Assembly (NCBI RefSeq): GCF_044987625.1
Contig: NZ_JBJDSB010000003.1
Span: 186,001 to 250,000 of the forward strand
Length of the DNA stretch: 64,000 bases
Direction: 5' to 3'
Source of the DNA: Desulfobaculum sp044987625
GTDB lineage: Bacteria > Desulfobacterota > Desulfovibrionia > Desulfovibrionales > Desulfovibrionaceae
The position numbers and the translations under genes are program-made. The notes below the pieces were generated by a model. That model searched no databases and was not told the DNA's origin. It saw only the letters and a list, made by a program, of their open reading frames with translations. This document shows, piece after piece, positions 15,865-24,514 of the stretch. The stretch's first letter is position 1, and every line of letters begins with the position of its first letter.

Positions 15865-16569
15865 ATGAGTATGATTACACACACGAGTCTGGCACCCATG
15901 AATATGCTGGAAGTTCTGGAAAGCCCCGAACACGCGGAATTCTCCGAGCTGTTTCGCGAACGGCGCTACCTGAAGAACAACATGATCCTCACCCCGTCCG
16001 AGGCCGGGAACCAGATCTTTGTGGTCAAGCGCGGCCGCGTCCGGGTGTTCCTCGCCGACGATGACAAGGAATTCAACCTTGCCATCCTGAAGGAAGGCGA
16101 TGCCTACACCACGCACACCCGTGCCTGCCTGCAGGCCCTGACCGATACGACCATCCTCGTGTCCGAGATGCAGACGTTCGGGCGTCAGGCTGCGGACAGC
16201 CCGTACTTTTCCATGGCGACCCTGACCCTCTTGGGCGAGCACCTGCACAACACGCTCAACATCATCAACCGCCTTGCCTTTAAGGACATCAAGATGCGCC
16301 TGTGCGACTTCCTGCTGCAGGAAGCAAACGACAGAGGCGAAGAAAACCGCGCTGGCGTGGTGGTCTCCACGGGGCTGTCCGTGAAGCAGATTGCCGATTT
16401 TGTCGGCTCCACGCGCCAAACCGTGTCCACCCTGCTCAATGAGATGCAGAAGGACGGCGTGCTCACCAGACTGAGCCGCGGCAAGTATGTGGTGCATGAT
16501 GTGACATCGCTGGAAGCAGGAGCTTCGTCGCAGCAGCGCCCGTCAATGTTGCGCCAGCAATCCGCATAG
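15865..16569 (+). CDS. cooA: CooA-type CO-sensing CRP/FNR regulator
   Basis: 234 residues from the ATG at 15865, five bases after GAGGA; a TTG at 15799 extends the frame without support. N-terminal cyclic-nucleotide-binding-fold effector domain (about 12-130), long dimerisation helix and C-terminal helix-turn-helix (VKQIADFVGSTRQTVSTLLN, 173-192). The region LKEGDAYTTHTRACLQAL aligns with the haem-ligand region of CooA: the His that binds haem iron is kept (His84), but the position of the Cys that ligates ferric haem in Rhodospirillum rubrum is Thr82. The Carboxydothermus protein is known not to rely on that Cys, so CO sensing remains plausible. It directly precedes cooM on the same strand with a candidate CooA site between them. 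Confidence 0.85.
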   Translation: MSMITHTSLAPMNMLEVLESPEHAEFSELFRERRYLKNNMILTPSEAGNQIFVVKRGRVRVFLADDDKEFNLAILKEGDAYTTHTRACLQALTDTTILVSEMQTFGRQAADSPYFSMATLTLLGEHLHNTLNIINRLAFKDIKMRLCDFLLQEANDRGEENRAGVVVSTGLSVKQIADFVGSTRQTVSTLLNEMQKDGVLTRLSRGKYVVHDVTSLEAGASSQQRPSMLRQQSA

Positions 16570-16618
16570 GCTGTGCAGGCGTGAAGGCGCGAATTCACTG
16601 GTATCCGGGAGGATAAGA

Positions 16619-16634
16619 CGTCGTAGAGACGACA
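16619..16634. promoter_or_regulatory. Candidate CooA operator upstream of cooM
   Basis: CGTCG-TAGAGA-CGACA matches the published CooA recognition pattern TGTCA-N6-CGACA in spacing and fully in the right half, with two differences in the left half; it is itself a good palindrome (GTCGT-AGAG-ACGAC). Its centre lies about 104 bases before the cooM start. With class II spacing, transcription would begin near 16670. Confidence 0.6.
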
Positions 16635-16730
16635 AAATATTGCGAAGTGTCAGCCAGATTACGGTTTTTTACCTAGACGTAATGTAGGTTGCCCTTGTCT
16701 TTGTGCGTACCTTAAGGGGGGTATTTTGAC

Positions 16731-19700
16731 ATGGACACTGTGCAACCTATCTACTCGATTTCGTTTGCAGTCTGTCTTGGCGCTATCATCAGCCTGATAG
16801 CGCAGGTCGGCGCGCTGAAACGATACCGGAATGTCCTGCAACTCATCGCGCTGTCGTGCGTGGCTGAGGTCGGGGTCGCTCTGGTTGGTTTTGGTGCTGG
16901 GTCTTTTTCCGGCATTGCCGGTGGTGCGTTGCACCTGTTCTATCAACTCGCAACCCGTGCACTGGCGCTTATAACCTTATATGCGCTGTCCCGCAGGGCT
17001 GGGTCCTTCTCGCTGGACCGGCTGCGCGGTGTGCACGCCAAAAGCCCGCTTATGGCTCTGGGCTTCGGCTTTGCCATGTTCGCCGCCCTCGGCTTTACGC
17101 CGTTTAAGGGTGCGGTGAGCAAGCTTGCCGTGGTCTATAGTGCCATTGAGACCGGGCACCTCGTCAGCGCAATCCTTGTGCTGGCTGGCAGCATTCTTGC
17201 TGTTTGGTACACACTCAAAATCGTACAGGCCGTGTGCTTTGAGAAGAGCGGTGACTGGGACGCAGACGATGCGCCCGCGCCGCAGACCCCGTCATGGGTG
17301 CCGTTTGCCGCCGGCGGCCTTGCCGTTCTGGTGGCGTACATGCACGCACTGCCCGATGGTATGATCCATATGGTGCAGGACTGGGTCGCTTCCGGCTACA
17401 ACGTGCCGCACAACATGCCGCATTTTGAATCTCCGTGGCCCATGGCCGCTGTGGTTCCCTATGTTGGTGCTTTTGTGCTTCTTCTTGTCGCCCGCTTTGC
17501 TCCTCGCGAAATTGCGGGCGTTCGTGTACGTGAGGGTGGGGCGGTTCTTCTCTCCGTCATCACTTTGGTGATGGTGCTGGCTGCGGATGGTCTGGCTCCG
17601 CTGTCCAGCCTGTTCGCGACGATTATGGCGTTCATCGGTCTGGCGGTGACGGCATACTCTGTCGGGTACATGGATGAGACGAAGAACGGCGACCGCTATT
17701 GGTTCTTCCTGCTGCTTATGCAGGGCTCGCTGGTCGGGCTGTGCATGGCGGGAGACCTTGGCTCCGTGTACTGTTTCTGGGAGCTGATGACCTTTACGTC
17801 CTACTTCCTGGTCATCCATGCGCAGACTGATGCCGCCATCAAGGCCGGCTTCAAGTACTTCTTCATGTGTGCTTCCGGCGCGTACGTCATGCTCTTTGGC
17901 ATGCTGCTTCTGCATGCGAATCTCGGCACCTTTGAGCTTGCGGCTTTGTCTGGGGCCGCCAGTTCCCTGACGCCGGGCGCTGCTGCGAGCATCCTGCTGG
18001 CATGTTGCGTTGGATTTGCCGTTAAGGCCGGTCTGATGCCCATGCACAGTTGGCTTCCCGAAGCGCACCCTGTGGCTCCGTCGTCCATCTCCGCGCCGCT
18101 ATCCGGCATCCTGACCAAGACTGGCATCTACGGCATCGTGCTTGTCGGTTTCAGTATCATGGGTGCGGGAGTGATGCAGGGGCATGGCGGGGCGTTCCAC
18201 GTGGGTTCGCTGCTGTCCTTCGTCGGTGCTGTGACCCTGCTGTACGCAGAGGTTATGGCGTACCGGCAGACCAATGTGAAACGCCTGCTGGCGTACTCCA
18301 CCATGGCGCAGGTTGGTGAAATTACCATCACCCTCGGCATGGGCACGTACCTCAGCGTTGTGGGCGGTTTGGCGCATGTGTTCAACCACGCCATCATGAA
18401 GAACCTTCTCTTCCTGTGTATTGGCGTCATCATCATGCGTGCCGGAACCTACTCCATTGACAGACTCAAGGGCATGGGACGCGTAATGCCCGTGACCGGC
18501 GTGTGCTTTTTGATGGCCACGTTGTCGATATTGGGTCTTCCCCCCTTTGGAGGCTTTGCGAGTAAGTTCCTCATGGTCTACGCCGCGCTCGACGCCGGAC
18601 ATTGGATTTTGGCTGCGGCCATACTGGGCGGCGGGCTGATTGCCGTCCTGTATTACATGCGCCTGGTCCGCGTTTTGTTCTTTGAGCAGTATGAAGGCCC
18701 CGCGGTCAAGGAAGCCTCGGCGTTCTGCCTTGCTCCTATGGCTGTGCTGGCGTTCTTTACGCTCTACATGGGCATCAATCCGCAGGCTTTGCTTGGTTTT
18801 GTTGTCCCGGTGGCGGATTCTTTGGTCTCTGCCGGCAAGCTGGCTTCCCAGCCTATGCCGAACCTTGGAATCGCTTGGCCTGCCTTCGCGCTCATCCCCA
18901 TGATCTGCGGCATCGTGCCGTATTTCCTGCGCAAAGACCCCCAAAAATGTGGATGGGCTTCCGTTGGCGTTTTGGCCGTCACCTTCTTTGTGGTGCTCCT
19001 GTACTGGGGCAGCCTTGACACCATCTCTCTGTGCTACGCCCTGCTTGTGGCGCTGATGGGCATTTTGAACACGGTGTACTCCGTGAGCTACATGGACCAC
19101 AGCCATACGCAGTGGCGGTACTACAGCTTCCTGCTCCTGATGATTGGCGGACTTCTTGGCGTGGCCGGAAGCACCAATCTCTTCAGCTTCTTCCTCTTCT
19201 GGGAGGTTATGAGCAGCTGGACGCTGTACTTCGTCATCAGTCATGAAGAGACTCCCGACTCGCTCCGGGAGGGCTTTAAGTATTTCATCTTCAACGTGCT
19301 GGGCGCGACGTTCATGTTCTTTGGCATCGTCCTGCTCAGCTCCTCTGCCGGAACCTTTGAGATTGGCGAACTGGCCAAGTCCATCGGGCAGCTGCCCGGT
19401 TGGGTGGGCTTTACGTCCATTGGACTCATCGCCCTTGGCTTTGCCATGAAGGCCGCCATGCTGCCGCTGCGCATCGACATCTGGATGCACCCATCCACGG
19501 CGCCGACGCCTGTTAGTGGCTACATCTCTTCCGTCCTCCTGAAGTCCGGTCCCTTTGGCCTGATGAAGCTCTTCTTCATCCTTGGCGGGGCAGGGTTCTT
19601 TGCCGGGAAGTCCGGCATCTGGGGACAGCCCGCCATCATGTATGTGCTGGCGTGGATTTCCGGCATCACGATCTTCTATGCAGCGGCCATGGCTGTTATT

Positions 19701-20552
19701 CAGTCCGGCCTGAAGCGGATGCTCATCTACTCCACGGTGTCCCAGCTTGGGTACATCCTGCTTGGCATCTGCGCCGGTACGTCCCTGACGGTCTCCGCCG
19801 GTTTGCTGCACTTCGTGAACCACATGTTCTTCAAGAACCTCGCCTTCCTGTGCGCAGGCGCCATTATGTACCGCACGCATGCCGACTCGCTCTCGCAGCT
19901 GTCGGGCATTGGCAAGAAAATGCCGGTGACGCTTGCGGTGTTCACCATTGCGGCGTTCTCCGCCGTTGGCGTACCGCCCTTTAACGGCTTCACCTCCAAG
20001 TGGATGCTCTACCACGGCCTCATGGCCGAGAATGAGATTCTGCTGGCGCTGTTGTCCCTGACGGGCAGTGTGCTGACGATGGCTTACTTCGTGAAGTTCC
20101 TGCATTCGGCCTTCTTCGGGCAGCCGTCCGAGGATTTGGCTCACGTGACGGAAGTTGCGAGGCCCATGCGCGTTCCCATGCTGATTCTTGCCGGTGGCTG
20201 TGTGCTGTTCGGCGTGTTTCCGGGTCTGCTGCTTGGTCCCATCAACTCCATCATTGCCGACACCGGCTTTGCGCCCCTCGACATTTCGCTGGGCGGCGTG
20301 GTTTCCGGTGCCGGGTCCTGGGATGCGTTCGCCACGGCTGTGCTGATGGCACTGGCCTACGGCTTCGCGCGGCTTATCCTGCGCTTTATGAGTAAGAACG
20401 AGAGAACCAGCGCCATCCATACCTGCGGTGTGGACGACCTGAGCTCCCGTCAACTGAACATTGGCGCTGACAACCTGTACGAGCCGGCCATCACCGTGCT
20501 GCGGCAGTGGATACGCATTCCCGCTTCACTCCTTGCAAACAGGAAGGGTTAG
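16731..20552 (+). CDS. cooM: CooM, giant ion-translocating membrane subunit of Coo hydrogenase
   Basis: 1273 residues, almost entirely transmembrane. It belongs to the NuoL/MrpA/HyfB antiporter-like family and forms the distal pump arm of the CO-induced hydrogenase. Two full antiporter-like units are visible (about 245-680 and 705-1170), each with the proton-channel helices and the motif MHSWLPEAHPVAPS in the first (IWMHPSTAPTPVS in the second). The signature P-F-x-G-x-x-S-K occurs three times, at about 123, 603 and 1081, so the N-terminal 240 residues look like the C-terminal half of a third unit. The start has a strong AAGGGGGG ribosome binding site. The length agrees with the roughly 1260-residue CooM of R. 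rubrum as I recall it. First gene of the operon; cooK begins 3 bases after its stop. Confidence 0.92.
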   Translation: MDTVQPIYSISFAVCLGAIISLIAQVGALKRYRNVLQLIALSCVAEVGVALVGFGAGSFSGIAGGALHLFYQLATRALALITLYALSRRAGSFSLDRLRGVHAKSPLMALGFGFAMFAALGFTPFKGAVSKLAVVYSAIETGHLVSAILVLAGSILAVWYTLKIVQAVCFEKSGDWDADDAPAPQTPSWVPFAAGGLAVLVAYMHALPDGMIHMVQDWVASGYNVPHNMPHFESPWPMAAVVPYVGAFVLLLVARFAPREIAGVRVREGGAVLLSVITLVMVLAADGLAPLSSLFATIMAFIGLAVTAYSVGYMDETKNGDRYWFFLLLMQGSLVGLCMAGDLGSVYCFWELMTFTSYFLVIHAQTDAAIKAGFKYFFMCASGAYVMLFGMLLLHANLGTFELAALSGAASSLTPGAAASILLACCVGFAVKAGLMPMHSWLPEAHPVAPSSISAPLSGILTKTGIYGIVLVGFSIMGAGVMQGHGGAFHVGSLLSFVGAVTLLYAEVMAYRQTNVKRLLAYSTMAQVGEITITLGMGTYLSVVGGLAHVFNHAIMKNLLFLCIGVIIMRAGTYSIDRLKGMGRVMPVTGVCFLMATLSILGLPPFGGFASKFLMVYAALDAGHWILAAAILGGGLIAVLYYMRLVRVLFFEQYEGPAVKEASAFCLAPMAVLAFFTLYMGINPQALLGFVVPVADSLVSAGKLASQPMPNLGIAWPAFALIPMICGIVPYFLRKDPQKCGWASVGVLAVTFFVVLLYWGSLDTISLCYALLVALMGILNTVYSVSYMDHSHTQWRYYSFLLLMIGGLLGVAGSTNLFSFFLFWEVMSSWTLYFVISHEETPDSLREGFKYFIFNVLGATFMFFGIVLLSSSAGTFEIGELAKSIGQLPGWVGFTSIGLIALGFAMKAAMLPLRIDIWMHPSTAPTPVSGYISSVLLKSGPFGLMKLFFILGGAGFFAGKSGIWGQPAIMYVLAWISGITIFYAAAMAVIQSGLKRMLIYSTVSQLGYILLGICAGTSLTVSAGLLHFVNHMFFKNLAFLCAGAIMYRTHADSLSQLSGIGKKMPVTLAVFTIAAFSAVGVPPFNGFTSKWMLYHGLMAENEILLALLSLTGSVLTMAYFVKFLHSAFFGQPSEDLAHVTEVARPMRVPMLILAGGCVLFGVFPGLLLGPINSIIADTGFAPLDISLGGVVSGAGSWDAFATAVLMALAYGFARLILRFMSKNERTSAIHTCGVDDLSSRQLNIGADNLYEPAITVLRQWIRIPASLLANRKG

Positions 20553-20554
20553 TC

Positions 20555-21520
20555 ATGGAAAACATCTTCTCCTACGCCTTCCATATGCTGGTGTTCCCCG
20601 GCGGCGTTTTCGCCCTGTGCCTTGGGCTGTTGCTCAAGGGTATTGATAGGAAGGCTCTGGCGCGCTTGCAGCGGAGGGTTGGCCCTCCCATTGCGCAGCC
20701 GTTCTTCGATATCGTCAAGCTCGGCCGGAAGGAGACCATCCTTCCGGCCACGGGCCACACCCTGATGTTCCGTTTTGCGCCCATTCTTGGGTTCATGGGA
20801 ATGATGGTTGCGGCCATGGTCATGCCGGTTCCCGGCGTGTGGAATGGAGCAGAGGGCCTCGGCGACATGCTGATGATGCTCTATCTGCTGCCCATGCCCG
20901 CGCTGGCGCTGATGCTGGCCGGTTCCTCGTCCAGTTCGCCTTATGGCGCCATTGGCGGCTCCCGCGAGATGATTCTTATGTTCGCGTACGAGATTCCGCT
21001 TTTGGTGGTTCTGCTGACCGTGGCCTTCAAGGTCGGTCTGGCAACGGGCGGCGTTGCGGAGTTCTCCTTCGCCAAGATTGTGGACTACCAGTTGCAGAAC
21101 GGTTCGTTCCTGTTTGACTGGACCATGTTCCCGGCGTTTGTGGCGTTCCTGCTCTTCATCCCCGGCACCCTTGGTACGGTGCCCTTCGACCTCGCCGAGG
21201 CCGAGACGGAAGTGCTGGAAGGACCGCTGCTGGAGTACTCCGGCCCCAGCCTTGCCATGTTCCAGCTTGGCGGCGCGCTGAAGCTGGTGGTGGTTATGGC
21301 CCTTGGGGTGGTGCTGTTCTTCCCGGGCACCATTGCCGGCGGCTGGATTGTGAACCTGGTCTGGTTTGCGGTGAAGTGCATGCTGCTCATGCTGTTCTCC
21401 GTCACGCTGGTGCGGGCGTCCATGGGGCGTCTGCGCACGGACCAGACCTTTAAGTTCTACCTGAAATATCCCGCGACTCTCGCCTATGTCAGCCTCGGGT
21501 TAACCTACTTCATCAGATAG
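20555..21520 (+). CDS. cooK: CooK, NuoH/HyfC-like membrane subunit
   Basis: 321 residues from the ATG at 20555, with AGGAAGGG just upstream inside the end of cooM. Eight or so hydrophobic helices; the NuoH-type quinone-cavity-like loop motifs are visible (RRVGPPIAQPFFDIVKLGRKE near residue 35, SREMILMFAYEIPLL near 140, FDLAEAETEVLEGPLLEYS near 215). In group 4 hydrogenases this subunit connects the hydrophilic catalytic arm to the pump and does not reduce quinone. Followed by cooL after 13 bases. Confidence 0.92.
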   Translation: MENIFSYAFHMLVFPGGVFALCLGLLLKGIDRKALARLQRRVGPPIAQPFFDIVKLGRKETILPATGHTLMFRFAPILGFMGMMVAAMVMPVPGVWNGAEGLGDMLMMLYLLPMPALALMLAGSSSSSPYGAIGGSREMILMFAYEIPLLVVLLTVAFKVGLATGGVAEFSFAKIVDYQLQNGSFLFDWTMFPAFVAFLLFIPGTLGTVPFDLAEAETEVLEGPLLEYSGPSLAMFQLGGALKLVVVMALGVVLFFPGTIAGGWIVNLVWFAVKCMLLMLFSVTLVRASMGRLRTDQTFKFYLKYPATLAYVSLGLTYFIR

Positions 21521-21533
21521 GCAGGTGAGTGAC

Positions 21534-21971
21534 ATGCAGATTGAAGAAAAACTGCAAAGCATGGCGGCTCGCTCGCCTTGGCTGTACCGCATTAATGCGG
21601 GGTCCTGTAACGGGTGCGACGTGGAGCTTGCGACCACGGCGCTTATTCCCCGCTACGACGTGGAGCGCCTTGGCTGCAAGTATTGCGGCAGTCCCAAGCA
21701 TGCCGACATTGTGCTGATCACCGGTCCGGTGACGGCGCAGGTGAAGGACAAGGTGCTGCGCGTCTACAACGAGATTCCGGAGCCGAAGGTCACCGTGGCT
21801 GTGGGCATTTGCCCCGTGTCCGGCGGCGTGTTCCGCGAGAGCTATTCCATCCCCGGTCCGCTGGATTCCATCCTGCCCGTGGACGTGAATGTGCCGGGGT
21901 GTCCGCCCAGGCCGCAGGCCATCATTGAAGGCGTCGCCAAGGCCCTCGAACTCTGGAAGACCCGGATATAG
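21534..21971 (+). CDS. cooL: CooL, NuoB-like small hydrogenase subunit
   Basis: 145 residues from the ATG at 21534 (MQIEEKLQ), with AGGTGAG upstream; a GTG at 21525 is the alternative. It is the small subunit holding the [4Fe-4S] cluster nearest the NiFe site. The cysteine ligands are visible as SCNGCDVE, GICPVSGG and GCPPRPQ, the standard NuoB/EchC arrangement. It pairs with CooH and passes electrons from CooX. Confidence 0.93.
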   Translation: MQIEEKLQSMAARSPWLYRINAGSCNGCDVELATTALIPRYDVERLGCKYCGSPKHADIVLITGPVTAQVKDKVLRVYNEIPEPKVTVAVGICPVSGGVFRESYSIPGPLDSILPVDVNVPGCPPRPQAIIEGVAKALELWKTRI

Positions 21972-21982
21972 GAGGTGCCGAT

Positions 21983-22492
21983 ATGCTGACCTTTCTGAAA
22001 GTCCTGTGGAACAACCTCCTGCAGGGTCCGGCAACGGAGCCGTTCCCCTTTGGAGAGACGCATACGCCAAAACGCCTGCGCGGCCTTGTGCGCGTGGACG
22101 CGGACAAGTGCGCCTGTTGCAGCATGTGCATCAACGTCTGCGCCGGCGGCGCCATCCGGCAGGAGGAGCGCGAGGACGGCTCGGGCAAGGACTTCTACGT
22201 GTGGCACAACACCTGTACGTTCTGTGGCATGTGCGAGAAGTATTGCCCAACCGGAGCCATCAAGCTCTCCAATGACTGGTCCACCGCGCACTTCAATAGC
22301 GAGAAGTACTCCTTCCGCGAGCAGGTGTTCATTCCCTTCGAGAAGTGTGAGGAGTGCAATACGCGCATGCCCCGCGTGCCGTATGCCATGCTGGAAAAAA
22401 TATACGGTGAACCCACAGCCGACATTGTGCAGCTGTACACGCTCTGCCCCGAGTGCAGGCGTCAGAAGGCTGCGCAGCAGTTGGGAGCGTAA
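21983..22492 (+). CDS. cooX: CooX, two-[4Fe-4S] ferredoxin-like subunit
   Basis: 169 residues; ATG preceded by a strong AGGAGGTG. Two ferredoxin-type motifs: CACCSMCINVCAGGAI (near residue 45) and CTFCGMCEKYCPTGAI (near residue 80), the NuoI/EchF pattern. Two extra cysteine pairs (CEECN, CPECRRQ) occur toward the C-terminus and might bind another metal. It should relay electrons from CooF to CooL. Four bases separate it from cooU. Confidence 0.92.
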   Translation: MLTFLKVLWNNLLQGPATEPFPFGETHTPKRLRGLVRVDADKCACCSMCINVCAGGAIRQEEREDGSGKDFYVWHNTCTFCGMCEKYCPTGAIKLSNDWSTAHFNSEKYSFREQVFIPFEKCEECNTRMPRVPYAMLEKIYGEPTADIVQLYTLCPECRRQKAAQQLGA

Positions 22493-22495
22493 CCA

Positions 22496-23032
22496 ATGAA
22501 AGTAGAACGCAAAAAGTCCATCGAGGCCCTGGCGCAGAGCATTGCGCCAAGCCTTGAAGTCACATGGACCACTGACGACAAGAATAACGACTACGGCTGG
22601 GTGGAGCTGCCAAAGGCCGATGATCTTGTGCCGTTTGCCAAGGGGCTGGTTCCCCTTGAGGCGCGGATTATGACCATCACAGCCCATGCGCCGGAGAATC
22701 CTTCTGAGAAGGGCTTCTTTGAGGTGTGCTACCACTTCATCATCAAGGGCACCGCGCTGACCGTTCGCGTCATCCCCGAGGGCACCACGCCCACGGTGCC
22801 GTCCATCACACCGTGGCACAAGGCCGCGGACTGGGCGGAGCGCGAAGTGCACGAGCTGTACTGCATTGAAGTGGCAAACCACCCGAACCCCAAACCGCTG
22901 TTCCTGAACAACGAGACGCAGCCGCTCGCTATGGAGCGCCTTGTCCCGCTGTCCACCATGGGCAACGGTGCCTGCACCAATACCCTTTGGGAAAAGATCA
23001 TGGGCGATAAGTCCGGGGAGGCCGTACACTAA
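22496..23032 (+). CDS. cooU: CooU, NuoC-like hydrogenase subunit
   Basis: 178 residues. The C-terminal signature of the 30-kDa complex I subunit is clear (ITPWHKAADWAEREVHELY, then NHPNPKPLFLNNE). It has no cofactor and scaffolds CooH and CooL. Its stop overlaps the start of cooH, indicating translational coupling. Confidence 0.92.
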   Translation: MKVERKKSIEALAQSIAPSLEVTWTTDDKNNDYGWVELPKADDLVPFAKGLVPLEARIMTITAHAPENPSEKGFFEVCYHFIIKGTALTVRVIPEGTTPTVPSITPWHKAADWAEREVHELYCIEVANHPNPKPLFLNNETQPLAMERLVPLSTMGNGACTNTLWEKIMGDKSGEAVH

Positions 23033-24114
23033 TGGCGAATTACACCATTCCTGTCGGTCCGCTGCACGTCGCGCTGGAAGAGCCTATGTACTTCCAGGTG
23101 GACGTGGAGGGCGAGGTCGTCAAAAACATCGAGATGTACGCGGGCAACGCCCACCGCGGCATGGAAGCCCTCGCGCGGGAGCGCAACCTCTTCCAGAACG
23201 TGGTGCTCACCGAGCGCGTGTGCTCCCTGTGTTCCAACAACCATCCGCTGACCTACTGCATGTCCGTCGAGCACGTGGCAGGCATTGAGGTGCCGGAGCG
23301 CGGGCAGTACCTGCGCACCATCGCCGACGAGGTCAAGCGCATCTCCTCCCATATGTTTAATGTGGGCATCGGCATCCATGTGAACGGCTTTATGTCGCTG
23401 TTCATGCATGCCATGGAGCTGCGCGAGAAGATGCAGGACCTCAAGGAAACCGTGTGGGGCAACCGCATGGACATCTGCGCCAACATCATCGGCGGCGCGA
23501 AGTACGACCTTGACGACGAACTCATCGCGTACATGAAGCGGACCCTTGAAGAGCTGAAAAAGCCTTGCGAGGAGTTCCTGCATATCTACACCACGCACCC
23601 GCAGATTAAGGCCCGTACCGAGGGCGTCGGCATGTTCCCGTACGAGGACGCCGTCCGCTACGGTGCCAACGGCCCGGTGGCGCGTGCTTCCGGTCTGGAC
23701 AACGACGTGCGTAAGGAATCCCCCTACGCCGCGTACGACCGCGTGAAGTTTGACGTTGTGCTGGAGGACGGATGCGACGTCCGCGCCCGCGCCATTGTGC
23801 GCCTGCGCGAGATTTTCGAGTCCATCTCCATTCTGGAGCAGTGCCTGCGGGATATGCCCGAAGGTCCCATCGTCTGCGATCCGCTGCCCGAGATTCCCGA
23901 GGGCGAAGCCATTGCGCGCTCCGAAGCGCCGCGTGGCGAGCTGATCTACTACCTGCGGACCAACGGCACCCTGAAGCCGGAGCGTCTGAAGTGGCGCGTT
24001 CCCACCTATGTGAACTGGGAAGCACTGCGCGTGATGCTGAAGGACTGCAAGGTCGCCGACATCGCGCTCATCGTGAACAGCATCGACCCGTGCCTCTCCT
24101 GCACGGAACGATAG
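23032..24114 (+). CDS. cooH: CooH, NiFe hydrogenase large subunit
   Basis: 360 residues, NuoD-related catalytic subunit of a group 4 energy-converting hydrogenase. The two nickel-binding motifs are ERVCSLCSNNHPL near residue 65 and DPCLSCTER at the extreme C-terminus. The chain ends three residues after the last cysteine, so the C-terminal peptide that maturation proteases remove from most NiFe hydrogenases is not encoded; the mature end is translated directly. It reduces protons to hydrogen with electrons from ferredoxin-like CooF while the membrane arm moves ions. Overlaps cooU; hypA follows after 41 bases. Confidence 0.94.
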   Translation: MANYTIPVGPLHVALEEPMYFQVDVEGEVVKNIEMYAGNAHRGMEALARERNLFQNVVLTERVCSLCSNNHPLTYCMSVEHVAGIEVPERGQYLRTIADEVKRISSHMFNVGIGIHVNGFMSLFMHAMELREKMQDLKETVWGNRMDICANIIGGAKYDLDDELIAYMKRTLEELKKPCEEFLHIYTTHPQIKARTEGVGMFPYEDAVRYGANGPVARASGLDNDVRKESPYAAYDRVKFDVVLEDGCDVRARAIVRLREIFESISILEQCLRDMPEGPIVCDPLPEIPEGEAIARSEAPRGELIYYLRTNGTLKPERLKWRVPTYVNWEALRVMLKDCKVADIALIVNSIDPCLSCTER

Positions 24115-24155
24115 CCAGACCGGATCTGCCAAGGCCGGAGTAGAACGAAGCGCAT

Positions 24156-24497
24156 ATGCATGAACTTGCGATTGTGACCAGCATTCTAGAGATTGCAAAA
24201 CAAGAGGCGTCGAAGTATGACGCGAAGCGCATTACGCGGGTGCGCCTGAAAGTCGGGGAAATGTCCTGCCTGGAGGCGAGAACGCTCACGTCGTGCTTTG
24301 AGATTTGCGCAGAGGGGACTCCGGCCCAAGGGGCCGAGCTGATCGTCAACACGGTCCCCGTCACCTGGAAATGCAAAAACTGTCAAAACGAGTTCGAGGA
24401 GCCCGTCGATTACGCTTGCCCATCGTGCGGCAGCAAGACGCTCGATATGATGACTGGCCGCGAGCTTCTCGTTGAAAGTCTTGACGTTGAAACATGA
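24156..24497 (+). CDS. hypA: HypA nickel-insertion chaperone
   Basis: 113 residues. The N-terminal MHELAIVTSILEIA includes the His2 nickel ligand; the zinc site is formed by CKNCQNEF and CPSCGSKTL. HypA delivers nickel to the hydrogenase large subunit, here CooH encoded immediately upstream. Other hyp genes are not in the window. The stop overlaps the first possible start of cooF. Confidence 0.95.
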   Translation: MHELAIVTSILEIAKQEASKYDAKRITRVRLKVGEMSCLEARTLTSCFEICAEGTPAQGAELIVNTVPVTWKCKNCQNEFEEPVDYACPSCGSKTLDMMTGRELLVESLDVET

Positions 24498-24514
24498 ATC
24501 GAGAGGTGCGGAAC

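Noticed and set aside
15213..15899. Minus-strand frame of 228 residues in the AT-rich gap
   Set aside because: It starts inside cooA, has no ribosome binding site and shows no domain or membrane pattern.
18099..20453. Minus-strand open frame of 784 codons opposite cooM
   Set aside because: Antisense shadow of the conserved CooM coding sequence.
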